NCBI RefSeq assembly: GCF_010093535.1
Contig: NW_022985163.1
Location: 1,734,597-1,798,596 of the forward strand
Length of the DNA: 64,000 nucleotides
Source of the DNA: Lindgomyces ingoldianus
Taxonomy: Eukaryota; Ascomycota; Dothideomycetes; Pleosporales; Lindgomycetaceae
Direction: 5' to 3'
Numbering within the stretch: the first letter of the stretch is position 1; every line of letters begins with the position of its first letter. The notes under the pieces are model-generated. The model had not been told where the DNA came from. It was given only the letters and a program-made list of their open reading frames with translations, and searched no databases. The translations under genes were made by a program, and so were the position numbers. Below, one piece after another: positions 11,410-20,949 of this stretch.

Positions 11410-11865
11410 ACTACTTTAATTAAAAGCAGTTTCTTAAGTAGATTAAAAAGAGTCTAATCTCTACACTTTAGGTTGTGTATAGTAAGAAGCACTTAGTAAT
11501 TATTCTAGATAATGTCTTAATTTATATAAATAATAAAGTAACACAGATTATTAAGGCTAGCAGGTATTTAGTAAGGTATTTGCTTTTATACTTGCTTAAC
11601 TATAATCTAATAAAGCTTACCTTTACAGTGCTTAAGGCGTAGATTAAGAGAAACTATTTATATGTTTAAAAGTGTTTTAGTAGTAACTTTAGTGCCTTTT
11701 TAAAAGCAGCTATTTAAAAAAGTAAATGTAACTGTTTTACCTAAAAGCACTTTAAGTACATAGTAAGAGGGCTATATATTAAGCAGGAGGAGCTAAAGCG
11801 CGCAAGGAGAGAGCTAAAAGAGCTTAAGAAAGTAAAAGAGTTTAAATTTAAATAAATTATTTAGC
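11410..11865 (+). pseudogene. Element C transposase, C-terminal part
   Basis: It continues the gene broken at 6666. Plus-strand reading gives VIILDNV (second catalytic Asp intact), then ASRYLVRYLLLYLLNYNLIKLTFTVLKA, printed here only to mark the family block YLPPYSPDxNPIExxFSxLKAW, followed by KHFKYIVRGLYIKQEEL and a Lys/Arg/Glu-rich tail (RARRELKELKKVKEF). The same C-terminal block is found in elements A (about 14930-15000) and B (about 29050-29120, minus). This shows that the three Tc1-like elements of the nest are relatives. DDE_3 (Tc1/mariner/IS630) transposases cut and paste DNA in the nucleus; this copy is dead. Confidence 0.8.
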
Positions 11866-11869
11866 TATA

Positions 11870-13500
11870 TTATTTCTACTACTAGTTCTGCCTTACTTAC
11901 TACTACCTATCTTAAGCAGGCTGCTAGCTGTATAATATATTAGCTTAAACTAATAAAGATCTTTATAGAGATAGTAAATAAGCCTATCTTTAAGCCTAAA
12001 CTAGGTAACAGTAATAGTATACAGGTTACCTTTAACTCTGCTTATCTTGCAGAGATCCTTTATAGTCTATAGCTCCTTAGTTGCTACCTTTTACATGTAG
12101 AGGTAAAGATTTTTTTTATCCTCTAGCTATTGCTTAACTAACTACTTAAAAAAGTTTTTTACTATTTTTTAAGTATTTTATTTACTACCTTTTATTATAA
12201 GACTTAAAGAATAACCTAAAGATTAAGGCGCTGTTAAGGTAATAACTAGTAGAGCATATAGCTACTAGTAGTAAGAGAGTAGAGCAGCTCCTATAGAAGA
12301 GATACTAGCCTGCGCTTAAAGCTGTTAGAGATAAAGCTATTAAAACTCTTATTACTTTACTTAAGCAGCTTTTTTATTACTTATTCTTACTATTTAGTTA
12401 AGCAACTACTGCTAGCTTATTTACTTTACTAGCTTCTTAAATAACAGCTTATTTAATAATAATAAGCTTAGCCTTTTCTTTTTATCTTTCTGCGTGTAAG
12501 GGTTTACTTAGAGCTTATTACTTTCTTACTACAGCGCCCTAATAATCTTATAACTAGGTACTATAACAGAAGACTCTTCTATAACTATAAACCTTCTCTA
12601 TGCTTTAAAGTTAACTAGTTTAATAGCATAGTAAGATTAGTCTAGGTAGATATAGCACTACTTTTTATAGTTATTGCAAAGCTCTGTCTAGCACTCCTAT
12701 GTACACGTAATTGCTAAGTAGTAGTCTATTACCTTAGATATCTCCTTTACTTGCTCTGCTGCTCTAGCTTTACGCAGCAGCTGCTAGGTACAACAGCTAC
12801 TTAGTATTATTAGTGTAGTATCTAGATCTAACAATAGCTTATTAGCTAATTACCTGCGTAAAAATGCCTTCTACAGAGCCTTAACTTTAACATAAAGCTT
12901 TATTTTAAAATTTACTTTATTAATTCTCTTAGTAAAGCGCTTAACATAGTAATTAACTACTTTAAGTAAGTAAGCGCTCTTTATAAAACTAAAGTTAGCT
13001 AAGGTAATATGCTGCTAGGTAGATTTAGAGTGCTTAGCTTAATAGCTTACTAAGCAACTAAGCTAGGTAACCTCTTACTTATTAATTATAAAAGCTGCAT
13101 TAGTAAGCACTAAGTCTACTTTGTTCTTTATAAACAACATAGAGAAGACTAGCTGCTAGCAGTTATTGCTGTTGTTAACTACCTAGTTCTTATTTACGCG
13201 CAGAATATACTTTATATCTATCTTATAGTTAGGCTCTTTAGGAGGTAGGGACAATTGCTGCTAAGGTAATAGTTAACACTCTAGCTCTACTACTAATAGT
13301 AGTAATAATAGTATCTTAATAGTAGCTATTAAAGCAGCAGCGCGCTGCTTATCTATAAAGGTAACCTTTCTTTTTATCTGCTTATTTAATCTACTAGCTT
13401 TTTAACCTCTAGAAGGTGCTTTAGAGGCTGCTGCAGCAAGAGCTCTAGCTAATAGTTAACAGGTAGCACTAGTACTTAAACGCGTGGCTGCTCTAGCTAT
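11870..13500 (-). pseudogene. Probable second gene of element C, unknown function
   Basis: The minus strand between about 13030 and 12450 reads as one protein-like frame once RIP stops (TAG/TAA for CAG, CAA, TGG) are ignored. Examples are QLL…AEQVKEISKAIDYYLAI, then ELCNTYKEWWYIYLDWWYYA, then IVLEEFSVIVPSYKI. It is rich in Trp and Tyr. It is convergent to the transposase. The remnant at 3602-4050 carries the same frame, so it is a conserved part of the family and not random sequence. I do not recognise the protein. The limits are rough. Confidence 0.45.
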
Positions 13501-13732
13501 AGCTTTTTAGCTAGAAATTGTTTGCTAAGGGCTATTTTAAACCTCTAAAATTTAGCTTTATTATTTCCTAATTAGGAAGTACGTACAGCTTTAAGATCTA
13601 ACTAAAATAACAGATATTTAGGCATAGATAGGGGCAAATTGTCGCTTTGTTAAAGTTCTCATAGATTTAGTGAGGCGGAAAAGACGCGACGCGAATGCCA
13701 AGACATTGCACGGATTAACGCACACAATAGAT
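13500..13732 (-). repeat. Right terminal inverted repeat of element C, inner part
   Basis: 13687-13732 is the exact reverse complement of 5767-5812. The last 25 bp of the repeat lie at 30376-30400, because element A was inserted here. The outer part is unmutated while the part inside about 13610 is RIP-mutated. Short ORFs seen here (such as one starting with KVLIDLVRRKRRDANAK) are repeat sequence, not a gene. Confidence 0.8.
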
Positions 13733-14129
13733 TCTTGGCAATGCCAAGTAACAACTTTCCCCTCACAAATCTCATAGAAATGCAGGTCACTGCACATATC
13801 GCTCCATATAATCAACCACAACGCTTTCTACTGTAGGTGAAGCTTTTTAAATGTATAGATAGGGCCTATCCTACTAATTTAACAGAGTTTTAGATTATAG
13901 ATCTAACTGTAGGCCTCTTACAGGCCCCCTAGGGGACGTGTTTTATAGAAGCGCGCATCCTTAATCTAGAGGCCTTGCTACTAGCCTCCTCCTACTTAAA
14001 GCACAGCTAGAAGACTGCTTATAGTTGTTCTATTGTGTATTATCTTCTTATGCTTAGCGTCTTTATCCTAAAGGTTATTACTTACTTGCGCGCTAGCTGT
14101 AGTACTGTCTATGCAATTTATTAGAACCT

Positions 14130-15100
14130 TATAAAGTATAGTACTATTACAGCTCTGCAGGTGCAGCAGTTAGGGCGTCCTCTAAGACTTACCCTAGCTA
14201 ATAGAGAGGCTCTGTTTAATAAGCTTGTTGCGCACAGCTAAATGTACTAGAACAAGATAAAGTAGTAGTTATTTACAAAGCGTAGAATGCTTATTAATTA
14301 ATTAAATATCTCTAAGATGTTAAAGAAAAAAGGCTAGAATAAAAAAGTAATTAAACTACTATTAGTTAAACATAGTAAAGATCTTTATAATAACTATTAC
14401 TATATTATAATAAACTATACTATAGATTAATTAGTCTTTATTAATAAGTTAAATTTTAATAAAATAACAGGCTAAAGGCGCTACGCATATAGCCTAATTA
14501 GTAACAATAATTAATACGCTAGGGATAGAGACTGCAGGCGCGCATGGTTAGTTCTACTAGTGTACACCCTTCTTTATAGATATCTTAATTATACAGCGTT
14601 TTAGTAGGGATACTTTAACACTAAGCTTTTTATTAATTAGATAAAGAACTAGCTTCTACTAACTATTAATTATTAGTTTAAAAGGCGCATAATGTATATT
14701 ATTTTAAATAACTGCTTTACTTACTGTAACAAGAGAATACTAGACACTGTTTAAAAAGAAGGGCATATAGTACAGTTTCTGCTACTGTACTTGCCTAACT
14801 ATAATCTAATTAAGCTAACTTTCTTAGTGCTAAAGGCCTAAGTATAATATTACTACTACTATTACTAACATAAGTTTAACACATTTAAAGACTTTCTAAG
14901 ATTTGCTATTAGTAAGAGTTGCTGTAATTAATTTACTACTAAGCACTTTTAGCACACTAGTAAAGAAAAACTATATATTAAGGATAAAGTATTTAATAGA
15001 GTAAACGCGTAGATAAAGGCGTATAAAAGAGGTAAAGTTAATAGGTAGCAGCTGCAGTAGTAGTCTAATTTTATAGTACTATTATGCACTAGGACTGCAA
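14130..15100 (+). pseudogene. Element A transposase (DDE_3 family)
   Basis: Plus-strand reading gives LGRPLRLTLANREALFNKLV in the N-terminal helix region at about 14170-14230. Then LVFINKLNFNKITG is the family's VFxDESxFNxxTG box with Asp to Asn and Glu to Lys, at about 14435-14475. Next is YIILNNCFTYC, the second DNxSxH box with Asp to Asn, at about 14695-14725. Then FLLLYLPNYNLIKLTF is the YLPPYSPDFNPIE block, at about 14780-14825, followed by FKDFLRFAISKSCCN and KHF, and a charged tail. All recognisable acidic residues of the catalytic site are lost by G-to-A change. Confidence 0.85.
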
Positions 15101-15104
15101 TAAC

Positions 15105-16184
15105 AAGCTGCCCTATTATTATATACTATCTGCTATATAAATCTAAGATTTATTATTTAAACTAACTAATGTTACTTTTTAGAAATCCCTCTTTACTAAT
15201 CTGTAGATTAATAAAAGCTTCTGCTGCTAGCGCAGCTTTTCTTTAATAGTGCTTTAGTTTAAACTTACCTAAATAGCATCTAAAACTACATATAATTCTA
15301 TTAGGCAGATAATAATCTGCTGTTGCTAGTTTATATAGTTTAAATGCTAAATTTTTTATGCCTTTAAAGTTATCTAAAGTTTAAAAGTTTATAGTTACTG
15401 TCTCTTTTATGCATTTAAACTAAAGGCTTTAAGCTTTAGTTTTCTGCTGCTTAATTATCTAATTAAAGAACTTTTTCACTAGATTATATTTATTTTATAA
15501 TAAATTTATAGGGCTTAAATTTTTAGTAGGTAATTAATTAACAGCAGTGTTTACATAAAAGGCGCTAGGCAGAGGATTATACAGTAGGGGCAGAGGCAGG
15601 TTAACAAGAGGAGCTGCAGGAGCTGCTAGAGCTGCTAGAGCTGCAGTAACTGCAGCAATTAGTAGAGTAAAAGGTAGATAGCTAGAGGCCTAGTTATAGT
15701 TAGAATTTAGGTATAAATAAGGCTAGCGCTAATTAGCTACTAGCTTTTTATTAAACTCTAGTTTCTTAAGCTTTTTATAATAGCACTGCTTTTTTTTCTT
15801 CTTTTTATTATAGCACTACTCTCTATCCTTAATTTTTTTTGTATACACTTAAGTTTTTTTTTTATTATTATATTTTAATATATCTTTTACGCCTTCTTTA
15901 TATAATTAGCTATAAAGTTTACCTGCGCGCTATAGCGCTAGGCTAGTGTCTAATAACTAGGTGTTAGGCTCTCTTAATTAATTACGCCTTTACTATAGTT
16001 AATAACCTTATAGCTTATAAACTTAACATTTTTAGCACTATATTTTTTAAGAACTATTTTAACTACTATCTTTTTAATTTACAACTAGACCTTAGTAAGA
16101 GCTGTTTAGTAATTATTACTTTTTAAATAGTTAAAAATAGTAGCCTTATTAACCTAAACTTATATAAAAGGCTGTATAATATAG
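15105..16184. other. Interior of element A, RIP-mutated
   Basis: AT-rich sequence between the transposase and the nested LTR miniature. Minus-strand frames contain Lys/Asn runs (about 15770-15900) that may be the 3' part of a second gene convergent to the transposase, as in elements B and C. No domain can be recognised. Confidence 0.35.
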
Positions 16185-16618
16185 TGTTGCGTTTGCCAAA
16201 AGGTCAACCTCCTAGCTAGCACAGCAGAAGGATATATGTAGACGGATAGCTGTACGCGACACACCCCCCAGCTCAAACCGTGGAACAAGAGAGGTGAAAC
16301 ATGGTAAAACAACCTTAACACACCCTTCCTCTTTAGCCTGAGCAACAGAACTTAGAGACGGATCTAAATGCAAGGTAGCCTCTGTAATAGACGCACTGCC
16401 TAAATGCTCTTTGCTGAGCGTGGGAATCGAACACGCAGTGCTCCGGGATAATGCGATCCTACTAGTGGAGTAGAGAGAGCAGGGATGCGAAAATTTTCGT
16501 GCGCTAACCATCTACACTACGCTGCGAACTGGGCTTATAACTGTTGCGTTTGCCAAAAGGTCAACCTCCTAGCTAGCACAGCAGAAGGATATATGTAGAC
16601 GGATAGCTGTACGCGACA
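16185..16618 (-). mobile_element. TRIM-like LTR miniature with tRNA-like core, copy 1
   Basis: Two direct repeats of exactly 77 bp (16185-16261, 16542-16618) start TGTTGCG and end CGCGACA (on minus TGTCGCG…CGCAACA). They are flanked by the 5-bp duplication TATAG (16180-16184 and 16619-16623). The two LTRs are identical by eye. The 280-bp interior is GC-normal, unlike the AT-rich surroundings, so the copy is young. On minus the interior ends in a G-run (GAGCTGGGGGGTG) just before the 3' LTR, as a polypurine tract would. It has no coding capacity. A second, RIP-mutated copy is at 36732-37143. Confidence 0.9.
16415..16529 (-). other. tRNA-like sequence inside the LTR miniature
   Basis: Reading the minus strand from 16529, TAGTGTAGATGGTTAGCGC resembles the D-arm/A-box region of a tRNA. 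About 85 nt later TGTTCGATTCCCACGC resembles the T-arm/B-box (GGTTCGANTCC). An anticodon stem is not clear (ACGAAAATTTTCGC is palindromic) and the acceptor strands do not pair well. It therefore looks like a tRNA-derived element head or an intron-bearing tRNA pseudogene rather than a working tRNA. It starts about 14 nt inside the 5' LTR (in minus orientation), where a primer-binding site would be expected. Confidence 0.55.
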
Positions 16619-16763
16619 TATAGTTAAATATAAAATTATAATTAACATAGGCATTAACTACCTTCTTCTTTATAAACTCTATAGTATTAAAAGAATTAGG
16701 CGTTTTTTTTATGTAACACTTTAACTTTTACTATAAGTTTTTCTTTATAACTTTAAGTTACTA

Positions 16764-17863
16764 ACGTACTTTACAGGCAAGTTGCTTACACACCTAAGTT
16801 GCTTACTTTTGCTAAGACCCTACTAAACTACTCTTCCTACACTAATGCATTCCCCACAACACTACTTAGACACGCTAAAAAAACATTAGATACAGCTTAC
16901 ACTCTAAGCTTTTAAATAAGACATAAAACTCTTAAAAAAATGTGCTACAGCTATATGCAGAGTCTTATAAAAGATAATAAATAACTATAGCACTAGATAA
17001 CCTTTACAAGCTAATTTTATAGTTAAATTATAAAGGCTAGGTAATAAAAAAAAGCAGGTAATTATTAAGACTATACTTAAGCTATATACACAAGGAATTT
17101 CTCTTTAAATAGCATTTATAGCTAATATAGCTAATTCTTTACGCGCTAAGCATAATCTAGGCTATATTTACATAAACTAGCCTAGTATGTTTATAAAGTG
17201 TTATTTAAAGCTTAAAGTAAAGTTTTAAGCATAAGTATAGTTAAGAGATATTTAGCTAATTATAAACCTTATTTTACTAAAGTTATACATGTTATTATTC
17301 TAGATGCTATACTTAGCTTTAATATTCTTTATAAGGCTAAACCTGCTTTAAATTACCTTAAGACTCTTATAAAAGGCTCTTTTATAGTTATACTTACGCT
17401 TAAATGTTACTTTAAGCTTTAAATAACACTTTATAAACATACTAGGCTAGTTTATGTAAACATAGCCTAGATTACACTTAGCACATAAAAAATTAGCTAT
17501 ATTAGCTATAAATGCTATTTAAGAGGAAATTCCTTACGCATATAGCTTAAGTATAGTCTTAATAATTACCTACTTTTTTTTATTACCTAGCCTTTATAAT
17601 TTAGCTATAGAATTAGCTTATAAAGGTTGTCTAGTGCTGTAGTTATTTATTATTTTTTATAAGACCTTACACATAGCTGCAGCATGTTTTTTTAAGAGTT
17701 TTATGTCTTATTTAAAAGCTTAAAGTGTAAGCTGTATCTAATGTTCTTTTAGCACGTCTACGTAGTGTTATAGAGAATGCATTAGTGTAGAAAGAGTAGT
17801 TTAGTAGGGTCTTAGCAAAAGTAAGCAACTTAGGTGTGTAAGCAACTCGCCTATAAAGTACGT
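16764..17863. mobile_element. Fot1-derived foldback element, copy 1
   Basis: 1100 bp flanked by TA (16762-16763 and 17864-17865), starting ACGTACTTTACAGGCAAGTT. The whole element is a long palindrome. About 460 bp on the left are repeated in reverse complement on the right, around a loop of about 170 bp. The arms and loop carry the 5' half (helix-turn-helix region) of a Fot1/pogo-type transposase. Copies 2-4 are at 23294, 37254 and 57856. The full-length relative is at 55973-57838. Confidence 0.85.
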
Positions 17864-17865
17864 TA

Positions 17866-18594
17866 TATTTTTTTTAATAAAAGCTAACTATTATATCTGT
17901 GCGTTCTAGCAGGTCTTATAGTAGACACGTTGTAATAATAAATAACTAGAGGTGTCTGCTTTTTATATGCTAGCTTCTTAATATTTTTATTATTATTATT
18001 ATTATTATTTTTACTAGTAACACCTTTTTTACACAGTAATCTACGCAACTTAATAAGCTTTTAGTAGTATATAGCCTACACTTCTACCTTTTCTAATTAA
18101 GCTCTTAAACTACTTATAGAAGCTTTTTTTTATATAATAAATAGATTTAGTAACATAGGGCGTTTAGTAGGAGCTTTAGTAGGTGCTTTTAGAGGAGCCA
18201 GAGTTAACGCAGCACGCGTGCTACCTTGCGCAACTCTACTAGCCCTCCCACTGTGTGCAGCGTTCCTACCGCGCAGAGCTAGTGCTAGAGTACTTATAGC
18301 GCGCTCTTTAAACATAATAATACTCTAAGTGTTACTTCTTTATTTATTATAAGTTAACTAATAAGTAGTAGAAGTGTTTTTAGCTATTTATTTATATTAA
18401 TAATAAAAGTAAGTAATTTAGGGTATAATTAGCAGTAACTACTCTACAAAAACAGTTAGATAGGGCTAATAAGGCCTATTAAAAAGCCTTACTTACTATA
18501 CAACGTCCTTCTTCTATTAGGCGGATTATATGGAGCGGTATGTGCAGTTACCTGCATTTCTATGAGATTTGTGAGGGGAAAGTTGTTACTTGGC
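17866..18594 (-). other. Right part of element A with a possible second gene
   Basis: On minus, 18315-18130 is open for 61 codons from an ATG (MFKERAISTLALALRGRNAA and onward, rich in Ala, Arg and Lys). The frame continues past the stop as a low-complexity, Lys/Asn-rich, RIP-shattered region including an ATT repeat at about 17985-18008. Position and direction match the second gene of elements B and C. No function is recognised. The right TIR of A begins at 18524. Confidence 0.4.
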
Positions 18595-18879
18595 ATTTGT
18601 TAGGACAATAAATCGGCGTTTTCTCTTAGCGCGCATCGCGTAATTCCCTTACTACTTAGTTTTCCTGCCTAAATCTGTAACTTTTGTAAATTTAACTATA
18701 ACGCGTTAGTATCCACACCTACACTTATAATTAACCCTAAGTAAGTTAAGGCTATAGTTGCCTATATAAAAGCCTTATCCTAATAATTTTTTAGAGTTAT
18801 AGAACTATAAGTATAGGACTAAATCTGCTAGTAGCGCTGCCTGCTAGCTTAACACGTTTAAAGACTGTTAGGGCTCTAA

Positions 18880-20600
18880 AGTTAGCTATATAAAAGAGTA
18901 AAAAAAAAAAAAGCAGCGTGTTATAGGTACATATAATTATAATAGTAACTAGTTGCTTACTAGCCTTTAGCACTGCCTAAGCCTAAGACTGCTCTAAAGC
19001 TTAAAGTTTTAAGAGTTGTTGCGCCTGCTCCTGCGCCTATGCTTATAATCCTTAAGCAGCTATCTTCTATCTAGGTCCCTTTATTACTGCTACTGCCGCC
19101 TTAGGTTAAAGTTAACATAAAGCCTAAAATAAAGCTATAGTTTAACATAAAGATGCAGTACACCTTACAAGTTAACAGCTTAAAAGTTATAGAAAATAAA
19201 AAGGCCCTAAACAGCTACTTATTTATGCTATTTTTTATAAAGGATAGATTTATAGCTATAATTTTAAAGCCTATATTAATAATTAAAGAGTAGCTATATT
19301 ACTAAGTTAGCTATATAATTAACTTTAAAATAAACACTAATACTGCAACCTAGTAGGCTAACATAATTAATAATTTTAGTAACACTTTAGGCGTAGTAGT
19401 GCTTAATTAAATAAGTAGACTGTTTAAAAGTTATCTTAAAGCTACTTAAGTGCTTATAAAGGTAGAGGTGTAGCTTACCTATAAGCCTTTATAAAAAGCC
19501 TTTTTTTATAAATCTACTAACAAGCCTTTATCTAATGTCTCTAATACACTAAGTAATCTAAGACATATATAGTAGCTGCTTAATAAGGCGTGTAATTATA
19601 AGCACGCTAATGTAATATATACTACTATAAACTACATTAATTTAATTTATAAGCGCTAGGTTTACATAAAGGCATTATGTAATAACTATAGTTACTAGTA
19701 CTAAGTAAATCTATTAACATATTATTACTATATTATTAAGCCTTATAATTTAGAGATATAAGTAAATAAAAATTTTAAAAGTCTTAATAGTGTTGCTGTT
19801 AAATATCTGCCTACTTAGTTAAAAAAGTATTTATATAGTATAAGTAATAAGCTCTGCGTTAATCTACATAATTATTAAAGTAAAAAAAAAAAGTAAGAAT
19901 TATTATTATTATTATTTAAAAGCAAGTCTATAAGTAAGATAATAAAAAAGATAGAAAAGTGTTAACTACATAAGTGTATAATAAAAATAAAAAAGGAAGC
20001 TAAAGAGCATATAAAACGCGCAGAGCAGCATAAGCTTAATTATAAGTAGCGCTGTAAGCAGCAAACTCTTTATATAATGCCTACTAGCGTTAGTTATCTT
20101 TTTACTTTTAAAAAGCTGCTGTACCTACCTATTTAGCAACAGCTTTATCTATAAGCTCTATTTCTTAGCGCATTTGCCTAGCCTTTAAAACAGCCTACTA
20201 GCGCCTCTACTTTAACTGCTTAGCGCATAAGAAAGCTTCCTATTATGTTATTAAGTCTAGTAATAAAAAAAAGGATATAAAGTTAATAGTAAAGTAGTTT
20301 TTTATATAGCTAATTACTTAGTAACTAAAAAAAGATATAAATAACTATGCTACAGCAGGTAAAGTAGCAATTATAAAGAAGTAGACTGTAAAAGATCTGC
20401 GTAAGATAGCAGATGTTAAAGGTAATTTATACACAGTTACTATTAGCAGGTTTAAGCTTAAAAATAGAATTATTTAACACTTTTATAAAAATCTTTATAA
20501 GTATAAGCTAGTTATACACGCAGCAGATAGGCTTATTTTAATAGGCAGAGGTGTGTAAAAGTAAGGTAGTAGATGTTATAAATATAATGTTATGTAAGCT
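18880..20600 (+). pseudogene. Second gene of element B, unknown function
   Basis: Translation of about 19085-19900 in one plus frame is protein-like for over 250 codons when TAG/TAA stops are taken as RIP products. Pieces include KVNIKPKIKLQFNIKMQYTL, NSYLFMLFFIKDRFIAIILK, NVSNTLSNLRHI, KACNYKHANVIYTTINYINL and KRQVYIKALCNNYSY. A Lys/Arg/Glu-rich segment follows near 19950-20060 (possible coiled coil). It converges on the transposase from the opposite end. I do not recognise the family. The long preserved frame argues for a real gene of the transposon. Confidence 0.5.
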
Positions 20601-20629
20601 ACATATTAATAATATGTGCCTACATTATT

Positions 20630-20919
20630 TGTAACAATTCTACGAATCGTTCCATCTCGGGTCGCTCGGATCCTATCCAAAGGGTCCCTGTATCGGCCCC
20701 GACCATGACTTGACCTAGTCCCTTGCTGTTACCCTTATTCCCTTATGTATTTAGTCGCACCTTGCCCCTGTAGCTAGCTTAGTAGTTTTCTAATATCCTA
20801 TGTACAAGGCCTATAGGTGTTATTAGTATTCCTAGGTCTCTAAGTCCCTACGCACTCCTATATGCCTCTAAGTAGATTTATACTGCATTTAGACCTATTG
20901 TTTTGCCTGCGCTGTTACA
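20630..20919 (+). repeat. 5' LTR of Gypsy-2a
   Basis: It contains TCTACGAATCGTTCCATCTC and CTCGGATCC, and retains CG and TCG words. The partner LTR at 28635 reads TCTATAAATTATTCTATCTT at the same place, which shows the direction of RIP change. A third copy is at 44154-44442 and an inverted fragment at about 43624-43772. Confidence 0.9.
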
Positions 20920-20949
20920 TTATATTAGAAAACTTACTTTTACTAGTAA

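Noticed and set aside
16212..16511. 99-codon minus-strand ORF in the LTR miniature
   Set aside because: It spans the LTR and tRNA-like interior and is not preserved in copy 2 at 36732.
16415..16529. Functional tRNA gene
   Set aside because: The acceptor strands do not pair, the anticodon stem is unclear and the distance between boxes is long; it is a tRNA-like part of a mobile element.
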